The notes beneath the pieces were generated by a model. It saw nothing but the letters and a program-made list of their open reading frames with translations. It ran no database searches and was not told where the DNA came from. This document shows, piece after piece, positions 45,347 through 54,003 of a stretch of DNA of 64,000 bases. This stretch comes from Psychrobacter immobilis (GTDB taxonomy: Bacteria; Pseudomonadota; Gammaproteobacteria; Pseudomonadales; Moraxellaceae), in contig CAJHAA010000016.1 of the NCBI GenBank assembly GCA_904846265.1, forward strand, positions 1 to 64,000, given 5' to 3'. The position numbers and the translations under genes were made by a program. How positions within the stretch are numbered: the first letter of the stretch is position 1; every line of letters starts with the position of its first letter.

Positions 45347-47086
45347 CTATTGTACTGGACGTTGGTAAATCGTTTGACCTTCTTTAATGGTTGTGATGAC
45401 TTTGATGTCTTTGAGCTTGCTTGCCTCTATGGTTAATGGGTTGGCATCCAAGATAACCAAATCAGCCAGTTTCCCTGGCGTCAAAGTGCCTTTGCTGTCT
45501 TCTTCAAAATACTCATAAGCAGCATTGCTGGTAATGGCTTTTAACGCTTGATACGGCGTCGCTCGCTCATTTTTACCAATGATTTTACCTGAGCGCGAAG
45601 TGCGATTGACTGCTGACCAGACTGTAAATAGCGGGTCAACAGGTGTCACTGTGTCATCAGAGTGATTGGTGTATCTAAGTCCCATTCTATCAGCAGTGGC
45701 AATCGGGCTTGAAAAGTCGGCACGTTTTTTACCTAAGTTTTTAACGTGTACATCTCCCCAAAAGTAAGTATGGTTGGTAAAGAAGGACGGCACCATATTG
45801 TATTTTTTGAATGCTGCTAGCTGATCAGGTCGGGCAAATTGAGCATGGATGGGCACAGTACGGCGATCTTTATCAGCTGCTTGACCAGTCTTTTTGACGG
45901 CATACTCGTGTGCCTTGATGAGCATATCGGTTGCGCCATCACCATTATTATGAATAAAGAGCTGATTGTCACGAGCATAGGCTTTGACAAACATCTCGTT
46001 CAGCTCATCTTGGCTGACACTTGGTAGACCACGGCAGTCCTTTTCACAATCTGGAACTGGTGTGAGATAAGGTTGGCTAAAATAGGCGGTCTTGCCTTGT
46101 GGCGAGCCATCTGCGACGATTTTGGTACCCTGTACTTTAAAACCATTTTGATAGGTTTTCCATACGAAGTTTTTATCAGCCAAATTCTCATCTAAGTCAC
46201 TCACTCCTGCCAGTGCGACCAAGTCAATTTTAAGTTTACCTGCATCGGCTTGTTTTTGAAAAAACTGAATGGTGTTTCGAGCCGTTGAGCCATTTTGTGC
46301 CGTCGTTATGCCATTCTTTGCATAATACTCTTGCGTCTGCTCAAAGAATTTGCCTTGATTCGGCGCTAACACTTCTAGCATATTGCGCATGAACGGATAC
46401 ATCGCCGTTTCTTGTACGAGACCGTTTGGTTCATTAGAGCCTTTAATTCGAGCAATATTACCGCCTGCTGGATTTTTACTGTCAGCAGTGATGTTCATCA
46501 TGGCAAGCGCCTTGCTGTTTGCGACGCCCATGTGACCACTTGTGTGTTGTAAATACACTGGATTGTTTGGCAGTACTTTATCAATCTCGCTTTTGGTCGG
46601 ATGACGCCCCTCGGCGAGCTGAGTTTCATCATAACCCCAACCAAAGATCCAGTCGCCATCAGCAATGTTATTGTCCACTTTATACTCTTTTAGCGTTTGC
46701 ATCATTTTTGGAATACTATCGACTTGACCGATGGGCGGCGGGTTGAGATTGACCTGACCCATGGTGTTTGACACCATATCAAAATGACTGTGCGGATCGA
46801 TAAAGCTGGGTAATAAGGTTTTATCTTGTAGATTAATCTGCGCGGCATTTTTATATTTCGATTGCGCCTCTTGTAAATTGCCCACATAGGCAATCTTGCC
46901 CGCTTGGGTGACTAAGGCTTCAGCCATTTGTGGCTGATCGCCCTCCATCGTGATGATGTTGCCATTGTAATAGACAGTTGCTGAGTTGCTCATATCCTTG
47001 GGCGCGGTCTGCATGGTAGTGCAACCTATGACACTCATTAATCCAATGCTCAGTACAGTTGGTTTTAGTAATGTGCTCATATTCAT
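45347..47086 (-). CDS. YtcJ-like amidohydrolase, lipoprotein
   Basis: The product has 579 residues from the ATG at 47086, which has AAGGATAACG before it. A lipobox VIGC follows a signal peptide (LLKPTVLSIGLMSVIGC). The amidohydrolase fold has metal ligands in PSFIDPHSHFDMV, HNNGDGATDM, VPIHAQFARPDQL and the late Asp in YTNHSDDTVTPVD. The C-terminal beta-domain is KGTLTPGKLADLVILDANPL. YtcJ/AepA-type enzymes hydrolyse amides or related bonds; the substrate is unknown. It is exported and membrane-anchored, unlike most of the family. Confidence 0.85.
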   Translation of the reverse strand: MNMSTLLKPTVLSIGLMSVIGCTTMQTAPKDMSNSATVYYNGNIITMEGDQPQMAEALVTQAGKIAYVGNLQEAQSKYKNAAQINLQDKTLLPSFIDPHSHFDMVSNTMGQVNLNPPPIGQVDSIPKMMQTLKEYKVDNNIADGDWIFGWGYDETQLAEGRHPTKSEIDKVLPNNPVYLQHTSGHMGVANSKALAMMNITADSKNPAGGNIARIKGSNEPNGLVQETAMYPFMRNMLEVLAPNQGKFFEQTQEYYAKNGITTAQNGSTARNTIQFFQKQADAGKLKIDLVALAGVSDLDENLADKNFVWKTYQNGFKVQGTKIVADGSPQGKTAYFSQPYLTPVPDCEKDCRGLPSVSQDELNEMFVKAYARDNQLFIHNNGDGATDMLIKAHEYAVKKTGQAADKDRRTVPIHAQFARPDQLAAFKKYNMVPSFFTNHTYFWGDVHVKNLGKKRADFSSPIATADRMGLRYTNHSDDTVTPVDPLFTVWSAVNRTSRSGKIIGKNERATPYQALKAITSNAAYEYFEEDSKGTLTPGKLADLVILDANPLTIEASKLKDIKVITTIKEGQTIYQRPVQ

Positions 47087-47614
47087 TACGTTATCCTTAA
47101 AGGTGATTTGATGCTTACATCCGTGTGTCATAAGCATTGGGACGTGGTGGGCTTTCTATATTCTAAAAGTATTCATATTTTATCAGTGACTGTTGTTTTA
47201 AAAGATAGGAATATTGCAACCAATTTAGCGATAAAGCCTTGTACGGTCAATGCTATTTAAGAGTTTTGCACTGACAAATGTGGTATTGCCAATTGGATGA
47301 GAAGGTCGATCTATAAAGCTGCCAAATATAGTATCTTAAAAGCCAAATTGAGAAGTGATGTATGACATCCTACGAGACGTCATGCTCATTTGGCATAAAA
47401 GACGAAAATCACGATATTAGTTGTCAATACCGTTTCACAACCAGGTATGATTAATTAGATAAAACGTAAAGTGACAAGGCTAAAAATGAGATGGTAATTT
47501 TATGAAATAGTCATAAGAAGCAATTGCTTGCGTGTGAATTTGTCTTTTTTAACCTTTTATTTTTGCGTCATCCTTTTTGCTTTAGAGGTGCTACCAACGG
47601 GGTTTTATACCATT
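47087..47614. other. Divergent intergenic region before arsS-like gene
   Basis: This 528-base gap must contain both promoters. I see no RNA gene, repeat or clear ArsR-type operator. A plus-strand frame (47528-47614) continuous with arsS has a hydrophobic, uncharacteristic sequence and I exclude it from the gene. Confidence 0.4.
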
Positions 47615-48613
47615 ATGAAATCAACTATCGAATTACTCGAGCACACGGATTTCCCAGCGATCAAACGTCGTGAGTTAACCACGCTACAGGTCAATATGGG
47701 TTACTTATGCAATATGTCTTGTGTGCATTGTCATGTGGCTGCCAGTCCTTACCGCACAGAGATGATGTCGCGTGAGTTGGTTGAGTTGATTCTAGAAGTC
47801 TTGCAAGCACAAAATATTGATACGCTTGATTTAACGGGCGGTGCGCCTGAGATGCACGAAGACTTTAAGTATTTGGTTACAGCCGCGCGCGCCTTGGGTG
47901 TAAAAGTGATTGATCGCTGTAATCTGACTATCCTGATGAAAGACGGGTATGAGGACATGGCACAGTTTTTGGCAGACAATGCGGTCGAAGTGGTGGCTTC
48001 AATGCCCTGTTATTCATTAGAAAACGTCGATAAGCAGCGCGGTAAAGGCGCATTTGATGACAGTATATTGGGACTGCGTAAACTCAATGCATTAGGTTAT
48101 GGCAAAGTGGGTTCAAACTTAACGCTTAACCTCGTTTATAACCCGCAAGATGCGACGCTGCCGCCCAATCAACAGCAGCTCGAAGCGGATTATAAGCGCG
48201 AGTTAAAAGCGCATTTTGATATCGAATTTCATCAGTTATTTGCCTTGACCAATATGCCCATTCAGCGTTTTGGTGCGGTGCTATTGGCTAAAAACCAAAT
48301 CCATCCCTATATGGATTTGCTCAAAGCCAATTACGTGGCTGCCAATTTAACCGAAGTCATGTGCCGATCGACCATCAGCGTTAATTGGTTAGGAGAGTTG
48401 TTTGATTGTGACTTTAACCAGCAATTAGAGATTCCAGTGCCCAACAAGTCCCGTCGGCATCTAAGCGATTTATTAACACAAAATCCTGCTGGCGATGATA
48501 TTGCTATTGCAGATCATTGCTATGGCTGTACGGCAGGGCAAGGAAGTAGCTGCGGTGGTGCGCTAGAAGAAGAGACAACAGATCAGACGATAGAAAAAAT
48601 ATCATTGATTTAA
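47615..48613 (+). CDS. arsS: Radical SAM protein ArsS, arsenosugar biosynthesis
   Basis: The product has 332 residues. The cluster motif CNMSCVHCH follows LTTLQVNMGYL, then LDLTGGAPEMHEDFKYLV. The C-terminal DUF3641 domain has CRSTISVNWLGELFDCDFNQ, HCYGCTAGQGSSCGGALEEE. ArsS transfers the 5'-deoxyadenosyl group of SAM to dimethylarsenite, the key step toward arsenosugars (family knowledge). I start at ATG 47615; the frame is open upstream. It lies 12 bases before the DUF547 gene and begins a four-gene set. No ArsM methyltransferase is in the window, so the methylated substrate must come from elsewhere. Confidence 0.87.
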   Translation: MKSTIELLEHTDFPAIKRRELTTLQVNMGYLCNMSCVHCHVAASPYRTEMMSRELVELILEVLQAQNIDTLDLTGGAPEMHEDFKYLVTAARALGVKVIDRCNLTILMKDGYEDMAQFLADNAVEVVASMPCYSLENVDKQRGKGAFDDSILGLRKLNALGYGKVGSNLTLNLVYNPQDATLPPNQQQLEADYKRELKAHFDIEFHQLFALTNMPIQRFGAVLLAKNQIHPYMDLLKANYVAANLTEVMCRSTISVNWLGELFDCDFNQQLEIPVPNKSRRHLSDLLTQNPAGDDIAIADHCYGCTAGQGSSCGGALEEETTDQTIEKISLI

Positions 48614-48625
48614 ATGGAGTGACTC

Positions 48626-49489
48626 ATGTCAGTATTGAATAGCCGAAGATTTAATAGTACAAGACTTAATAGTAAAAGCCTTTTTTTAAGCAGTGGTTTA
48701 TTAATCAAAACGGCAGTGACCACTTCTATCCTGTTAGCCAGTATGGCAAGTTATGCGGATTTTAATCACAGCACTTGGGATAGTTTACTGAATAAAAACG
48801 TCACTATGACCAATGGTGGCAAAGCCTCAGTCGTTAATTACAACGGTATGAAAGCCGATAAGAGCAAGCTTGATAGCTACATGGCAGCAACTAGCAAAGT
48901 CAGTCAATCAGAGTTTAATGGTTGGAGTAAAGATGAGCAATTGGCATTTTTGATCAACGTCTATAACGCTGGCACTGTAGAGCTAGTCTTGACTAAATAT
49001 CCTAACATCAAGTCGATTAAAGATATTGGTGGAATATTTGGTTCGCCATGGAAACAGGATTTTGTCACGCTATTAGGCAAGAAGCGATCGCTTGATGACA
49101 TCGAGCACAATCTAATCCGTGGCTCTAAACGCTACAACGAACCGCGTATTCACTTTGCAGTGAACTGTGCGAGCATCGGCTGTCCAGCCTTATCAGATGA
49201 TGCTTTTACAGGGAGTAAATTAGATAAACAATTAGAGCAAGTGACGAGTAAATTCCTCGCGAATAGCAGTCGCAACCGTCTCAAAGGTAATACGTTAGAG
49301 GTATCACCAATTTTTAAATGGTATAAAGAAGACTTTGAGACTAACTGGCGCGGCACTAATGATTTAGAAGGGTTTTTGGCTCGTTATAGTTCTTCCTTGG
49401 GGCTTAATAAATCGCAAAACACTGATCTAAAAGCGGGTAAAATGAAGATTGGTTATACTGATTACAATTGGAGCCTTAATAAGAACTAA
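48626..49489 (+). CDS. DUF547 exported protein in the arsenosugar set
   Basis: The product has 287 residues. A signal peptide ends near residue 46 (LLASMASYA), with a basic Arg/Ser-rich leader before it. The DUF547 domain is clear: LAFLINVYNAGTVELVLTKY, DIGGIFGSPWKQDF, SLDDIEHNLIRG and RIHFAVNCASIGCPALSDDA with two conserved cysteines. It is probably periplasmic; the function is unknown. DUF547 genes recur beside arsS and the two glycosyltransferases, so a role in the same pathway is likely. Confidence 0.88.
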   Translation: MSVLNSRRFNSTRLNSKSLFLSSGLLIKTAVTTSILLASMASYADFNHSTWDSLLNKNVTMTNGGKASVVNYNGMKADKSKLDSYMAATSKVSQSEFNGWSKDEQLAFLINVYNAGTVELVLTKYPNIKSIKDIGGIFGSPWKQDFVTLLGKKRSLDDIEHNLIRGSKRYNEPRIHFAVNCASIGCPALSDDAFTGSKLDKQLEQVTSKFLANSSRNRLKGNTLEVSPIFKWYKEDFETNWRGTNDLEGFLARYSSSLGLNKSQNTDLKAGKMKIGYTDYNWSLNKN

Positions 49490-49519
49490 TGGTAACAACA
49501 AGTAAGAGTACTATTAACT

Positions 49520-50254
49520 ATGACGGCTATTGCGACGATTTCTATCATTATTCCAGTGCTCAATGAGGCAGATAATTTGCTTTTATTGTTTGATAATATC
49601 AACAAGCTAAAGCCAAACCCGCAGCAAGTGATATTGGTCGATGGTGGTTCAAACGATGATTCTATTGACATAATCCAAAGTTTTATTAATAAGTTAAAGC
49701 CTGATAATGATCGTAAAATTGATTGGCAAATGACTGAGTCTAAAGCAGGGCGCGCGCTGCAAATGAATACAGGCGCAGCGTTAGCAACTAGCGATGTATT
49801 ACTATTTTTGCACGCCGATACGCAATTGCCAATGAATGCTATCGAGAGCGTTTCTGAAGCGATGAAACGGGCAGAGTGGGGACGTTTTGATGTGCAAATA
49901 GCCAGTCGTCAACCGACACTGCGATTGGTCAGTCAAATGATTAATTGGCGCTCACGGTTGAGCGGAATCGCGACAGGTGACCAAGCCATTTTTATTAGCC
50001 AGTCTTTATTTGAGCGAATCGGTAATTATCCTAACCAAGCCTTAATGGAAGATATTGAGCTTTGCAAACAGCTAAAAGGTAAGCAGTTAAAAGGTATGGC
50101 TAAACCTGCTTGTTTAAAAAGTAAAGTCATCACATCGGCAAGACGTTGGCAACAGCATGGCACTTGGCGGACGATTATTTTGATGTGGCATCTACGTTTT
50201 GATTATTGGCGCGGCGTATCAGCTGATAATATCAAAGCGCGTTATTATAAATAA
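49520..50254 (+). CDS. GT2 glycosyltransferase of arsenosugar type (TIGR04283)
   Basis: The product has 244 residues. The GT2 start ISIIIPVLNEADNLLLLFDN is followed by VILVDGGSNDDS (first Asp), GRALQMNTGAALA and the DxD-like LFLHADTQLP. The acceptor motif GIATGDQAIFISQSLFERIG and the acid EDIELC complete the fold. It probably adds a sugar or glycerol group to the deoxyribosyl-arsenic intermediate (family inference). It lies 30 bases after DUF547. Confidence 0.87.
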   Translation: MTAIATISIIIPVLNEADNLLLLFDNINKLKPNPQQVILVDGGSNDDSIDIIQSFINKLKPDNDRKIDWQMTESKAGRALQMNTGAALATSDVLLFLHADTQLPMNAIESVSEAMKRAEWGRFDVQIASRQPTLRLVSQMINWRSRLSGIATGDQAIFISQSLFERIGNYPNQALMEDIELCKQLKGKQLKGMAKPACLKSKVITSARRWQQHGTWRTIILMWHLRFDYWRGVSADNIKARYYK

Positions 50255-50288
50255 AAGAATAAGCTCTTACAAAGAATAAGCTCTTACC

Positions 50289-50927
50289 ATGAATCAAAAC
50301 CAACAAACTTGCATTATTCTCTTTGCCAAATTCCCCGCACAGGGTATGGCAAAAACGCGCTTGCAGCCAGCTCTTGGTATTGAAGGTGCCGCGCAAATGG
50401 CGCATAAACTGCTATTGCATAGTATAGAGCAAGCCGTCGCTACTGGCTTCACGGTTGAGTTATGTGTCAGTCCTGCGCCAACTGATCCATGCTGGCAACT
50501 GCTTAATTTGCCTGACTCACTGCATTGTTCAGCGCAAGCAGAGGGAGGCTTGGGTTTGCGTATGTTAACCGCCAGTCAGCAAGCATTAGCACGTTTCGAG
50601 CACGTTATCTTGATAGGTACGGACTGTCCTAGTCTTACAACCATTCGTATTCGACAAGCTGCCCAGCAGTTAGAAACACAAGATAGCGTGATGATTCCCG
50701 CTTTTGATGGTGGTTATGTGCTGTTTGGTTTTAAGCAAGTTGCTGCTCGCTTATTTAGCACTATCGAATGGAGTACGGCGAGCGTAGCAAAGGTTACTCA
50801 ACAGCGCTTAGCAGAATTGAGCTGGTCTGTAGCGTTGTTAGCGCCTTTGCCTGATATCGATGAGCCTGAAGATTTACAGTACCTGCCAAATGGCTGGCTT
50901 GATGGTTATAAAGTTATTAAGAATTGA
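50289..50927 (+). CDS. DUF2064 glycosyltransferase-like protein of arsenosugar type (TIGR04282)
   Basis: The product has 212 residues. ILFAKFPAQGMAKTRLQPAL is the nucleotidyl-type P-loop start, VILIGTDCPSLT holds the metal site and MIPAFDGGYVLFGF is the family signature. It pairs with the GT2 gene just upstream (34-base gap), as in most arsenosugar clusters. It may activate or transfer the sugar. A strong terminator follows. Confidence 0.87.
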   Translation: MNQNQQTCIILFAKFPAQGMAKTRLQPALGIEGAAQMAHKLLLHSIEQAVATGFTVELCVSPAPTDPCWQLLNLPDSLHCSAQAEGGLGLRMLTASQQALARFEHVILIGTDCPSLTTIRIRQAAQQLETQDSVMIPAFDGGYVLFGFKQVAARLFSTIEWSTASVAKVTQQRLAELSWSVALLAPLPDIDEPEDLQYLPNGWLDGYKVIKN

Positions 50928-50960
50928 GAATGCCTTATCATTCGAGGTTTTTAGGTATGA

Positions 50961-51004
50961 AAAAGCCATCGAGCTATGAGGTTGATTATAGTTCGATGGC
51001 TTTT
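50961..51004. terminator. Bidirectional terminator between the DUF2064 and mtnP genes
   Basis: AAAAGCCATCGAGCTAT (50961-50977) pairs with ATAGTTCGATGGCTTTT (50988-51004) with one G-U pair and a 10-base loop. A and T ends serve both converging genes. Confidence 0.9.
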
Positions 51005-51026
51005 CGATAATCACAAATTGGTATCG

Positions 51027-51932
51027 TTAAGGCAGTAATGCTGAAAGTCTGGTTTTAGTCTCTTCACTCATCGCCTCAACAGGCGTGACTAACGCTTGAG
51101 CTAAAGCTGTATGGGCAATAGAGTCAGGCTGTTCTGCTGCTAGTAGGGCGACCGCCTGCTTAATCACTGCTTGAGCGTTTTCAGCATTTTTTATTAGGTT
51201 TTTTATGGCATAGTCTGCACTAACGGCTTCTTCGGTAGGATGCCAACTATCAAAATCTGTGACCAATGCTAGCGTTGCGTAAGCCATACTCGCTTCACGA
51301 GCAAGCTTAGCCTCTGGCATATTGGTCATACCGATGATGTCCGCTTGCATCTGCCGATACCAGTGTGACTCTGCACGAGTGGAAAACTGTGGCCCTTCGA
51401 TACAGACATACGTGGCTTTTGCATGACATTGACCTTCGGCTATCTGCGCCTGAGTATAAGCACGCGTTAGAATATCCGCGACTTTAGGACATAAAGGATC
51501 AGCCATCGCGACGTGTGCCACTGCACCTTCCCCAAAGAAACTGCTGTTTCTATGCTTAGTCATATCGATCATTTGATCGGGAATGACCATATCTAAGGGC
51601 TTAAGCGCTTCTCTTAATGAGCCCACTGCCGATACCGAAATGACGTAACGTACGCCCAAAGTTTTGAGGGCATAAATATTGGCACGATAAGGCACTTCGG
51701 AAGGGGTGAGCTTGTGACCTTGACCATGACGAGTTAGAAAGGCGACCGTCACGCCATTTAATTCACCTAAGACAATATCATCAGAAGGCGTACCGTAAGG
51801 CGTCGATATGCTGACACTACGTTTATTGGTTAAATCTTGCATCTGATAAAGACCGCTACCGCCAATGATGGCGATATCAGCGGATACCGATACCGATACT
51901 TCCGCTGACTTTTCTACACTAGATATTGTCAT
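51027..51932 (-). CDS. mtnP: S-methyl-5'-thioadenosine phosphorylase
   Basis: The product has 301 residues. IAIIGGSGLYQMQDL, FLTRHGQGHKLTPSEVPYRA, CIEGPQFSTRAESHWYRQ and DIIGMTNMPEAKLAREASMA are the MTAP/PNP family motifs. It splits methylthioadenosine to adenine and methylthioribose-1-phosphate. Facing an arsS cassette, it could also remove adenine from the 5'-arseno-deoxyadenosine made by ArsS (inference). I start at the ATG at 51932 with AGGGA before it; the frame is open 14 codons further up. Confidence 0.87.
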   Translation of the reverse strand: MTISSVEKSAEVSVSVSADIAIIGGSGLYQMQDLTNKRSVSISTPYGTPSDDIVLGELNGVTVAFLTRHGQGHKLTPSEVPYRANIYALKTLGVRYVISVSAVGSLREALKPLDMVIPDQMIDMTKHRNSSFFGEGAVAHVAMADPLCPKVADILTRAYTQAQIAEGQCHAKATYVCIEGPQFSTRAESHWYRQMQADIIGMTNMPEAKLAREASMAYATLALVTDFDSWHPTEEAVSADYAIKNLIKNAENAQAVIKQAVALLAAEQPDSIAHTALAQALVTPVEAMSEETKTRLSALLP

Positions 51933-52442
51933 AAAGTTTTTCCCTATTTTTAGAGTAACAGATAACGTTGCCAAGATATGTGGTGACGAATTTATAAATT
52001 TAGACGGGATCTACTTTAAGTGAGCTGCCTTACAAGACAACCGCTTAGGGTTTATATATAAAATATAATCAATCCTACAGTATGGTAAAAGTGCATTAAG
52101 AGCTACCATCTAGTCATTTTATATCAGTATTTTTTGGTCAAATAACCTCGTTTATATTTAGATGATTATAAAGGTTTACAATAGACACAGACTTTGGTTA
52201 AATGAATTGTATTATGAAACATTGTTCCGCATAGAAAAACTATATTTGGCTATTGATTCATTATAAGAACTGCTGCTCCTTTACTTAAATAGCTTCGCAT
52301 ATAAAGTATGAGTGTAGAGGGAATCTGGATGGCAGTTTATTTATAGCAAGAATTGCTATATTATTACAGGTCTGTAACGCATCACTATTGATATATTGAT
52401 GCCGTTAAGTGTATTAACTCGATTATTTCAAGGATGAATTCA
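51933..52442. other. Divergent intergenic region between mtnP and the TRAP operon
   Basis: The gap of 510 bases is AT-rich with no recognisable gene, RNA or repeat. It must contain two promoters, but I could not choose among several TATAAT-like stretches. Confidence 0.4.
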
Positions 52443-53462
52443 ATGCTCAACTCTCTAAAATCCCCGTTACTTTTATCAGCAATGTTAAGCGCCACTTTAG
52501 GTCTGACGGCATGCTCATCACCAAGTTCAGAAAGTACTGACAGTACGGCAACAGATAGCGCTGCTACTGACACTGCTGCCGATAAGTTGGATACCAAGTT
52601 TCTGACCATCGCCACTGGCGGAGCATCTGGCCCTTATAACATCATCGGCACTTCATTATCAGAGGTCTATGTCAAAACTTTTGGGGTCAACTCAAAAACG
52701 CAAACCACTGGCGCTTCAGTCGAAAACGTCAACCTATTAACCCAAGGTAAGGTCGATATGGTGCTGGCGCTCAGTGATGTGGTCACTGATGCGATCGAAG
52801 GCAAAAACAACTTTGATAAGCCGATAACCAACATCCAACAGATTGCAGTTTTGTATCCTAATGTGGTGCAAATTGTCACCACCAAAAAATCTGGCATCAA
52901 AAATATTGAAGACCTACGTGGTAAGCGCATCGCTGTGGGCGATCAAGGCTCTGGCACAGAAGTAAATGCTCGGACGCTATTAGAAGGGTTTGGTATCACA
53001 TATGATGATGTTACCGTTGATTATTTAGGCTTTGCGGAAGCAGCGGACGGTATGAAAGCGGGTAAAATTGAAGCGGCTTTCTTTAGTAGTGGTCTGCCAA
53101 ACTCTTCATTGATGGAGCTAGAGCAGGGTTTAGATTTACAATTAATCACCATCAATCAAGACAAGCTAAAAGAAATCATTGCGACTAAGCCTTACTTTAA
53201 GACCTTTGAGATTCCTGCTGGCACTTATGGCAATGACGCCGCGATTCCAACCGCAGCAATCATGAATGCTCTATTGGTTAGCTCTGATTTGTCTGAAGCA
53301 GATGGTTACAAGCTGACCAAAGCGTTATTTGACAATTTAGACGGTCTAAAAACAGCGCACCAAGCGGCCAATGATATTAGCTTAGCAACCGCTCGTGAAG
53401 GTATGGTCGCACCTATCCATCCTGGCGCTAAAAAGTACTATGATGAGCAAGGAGCTAAATAA
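52443..53462 (+). CDS. TAXI-family TRAP transporter solute-binding lipoprotein
   Basis: The product has 339 residues. The signal peptide ends in lipobox LTAC, followed by a Ser/Thr/Asp-rich linker. The TAXI domain has FLTIATGGASGPYNIIGTSL, TTGASVENVNLLTQGKVDMV, GKRIAVGDQGSGTEVNARTL and a C-terminal helix. TAXI proteins bind glutamate, other dicarboxylates or similar small acids in the periplasm; the ligand here is unknown. AAGGA lies 8 bases before this ATG. It is the first gene of a TRAP operon with a DUF1850 protein and the fused permease. Confidence 0.92.
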   Translation: MLNSLKSPLLLSAMLSATLGLTACSSPSSESTDSTATDSAATDTAADKLDTKFLTIATGGASGPYNIIGTSLSEVYVKTFGVNSKTQTTGASVENVNLLTQGKVDMVLALSDVVTDAIEGKNNFDKPITNIQQIAVLYPNVVQIVTTKKSGIKNIEDLRGKRIAVGDQGSGTEVNARTLLEGFGITYDDVTVDYLGFAEAADGMKAGKIEAAFFSSGLPNSSLMELEQGLDLQLITINQDKLKEIIATKPYFKTFEIPAGTYGNDAAIPTAAIMNALLVSSDLSEADGYKLTKALFDNLDGLKTAHQAANDISLATAREGMVAPIHPGAKKYYDEQGAK

Positions 53463-54003
53463 GCGATTAGGGTTATTAATTGGCGTGGCAGGCATTGCCG
53501 CGCTGGTTTTTTTTACGCTATGGCATCTCTTTGTTCGTCAGCCTGTGGTGGAAGTGCGTGTTGCAGGCGTTGATGGTGCTAATGATAAAGTTTGCTATTT
53601 TGTCGAGCCAAATTTTCAATTGCGCTGGATACACTCTGTAGAAAAACAATGGTGGGAAGAGCAATACCAACGTATAGAAAGCAGCAGTACAGAAGACGCT
53701 GAATTGCTGCTGACCACCACTTATTTTGAAGCTTTTGGGGCGGGCACACCCTCAACCGAAGCGCTTGCTACGATACAAAAACCTGGCTATCTGGGTTATC
53801 AAATCAATGAGAAATTGCCTAAGCTTAATTGGGTGGTCTCACGGCTTACCAAAGGTGAGATTGACTATGGTAATTACCAGATGCTCATTCATCGCTGGGT
53901 GCCAGACTATTCTGAAGTAACGATCATGCCGAAAACGTATGGTTTCATTGATAGATTTAACAAGGATTTGTGTCATGAACTCCCAAGTGATGGATCACAA
54001 TAA
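53443..54003 (+). CDS. DUF1850 membrane-anchored protein of the TRAP operon
   Basis: The product has 186 residues. One membrane helix at about 8-27 (LGLLIGVAGIAALVFFTLWH), then the DUF1850 domain with RWIHSVEKQWWEEQYQ and YFEAFGAGTPSTEA. DUF1850 genes nearly always lie between TAXI and the fused permease genes. The start is the ATG inside the last codons of the TAXI gene (20-base overlap), so translation is probably coupled. An ATG one codon earlier is equivalent. Confidence 0.85.
   Translation: MSKELNKRLGLLIGVAGIAALVFFTLWHLFVRQPVVEVRVAGVDGANDKVCYFVEPNFQLRWIHSVEKQWWEEQYQRIESSSTEDAELLLTTTYFEAFGAGTPSTEALATIQKPGYLGYQINEKLPKLNWVVSRLTKGEIDYGNYQMLIHRWVPDYSEVTIMPKTYGFIDRFNKDLCHELPSDGSQ

Noticed and set aside
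52192..52268. Short open stretch (LNELYYETLFRIEKLYLAID) in the gap before the TRAP operon
   Set aside because: No start with ribosome site, no known family, and length is within chance for AT-rich sequence.
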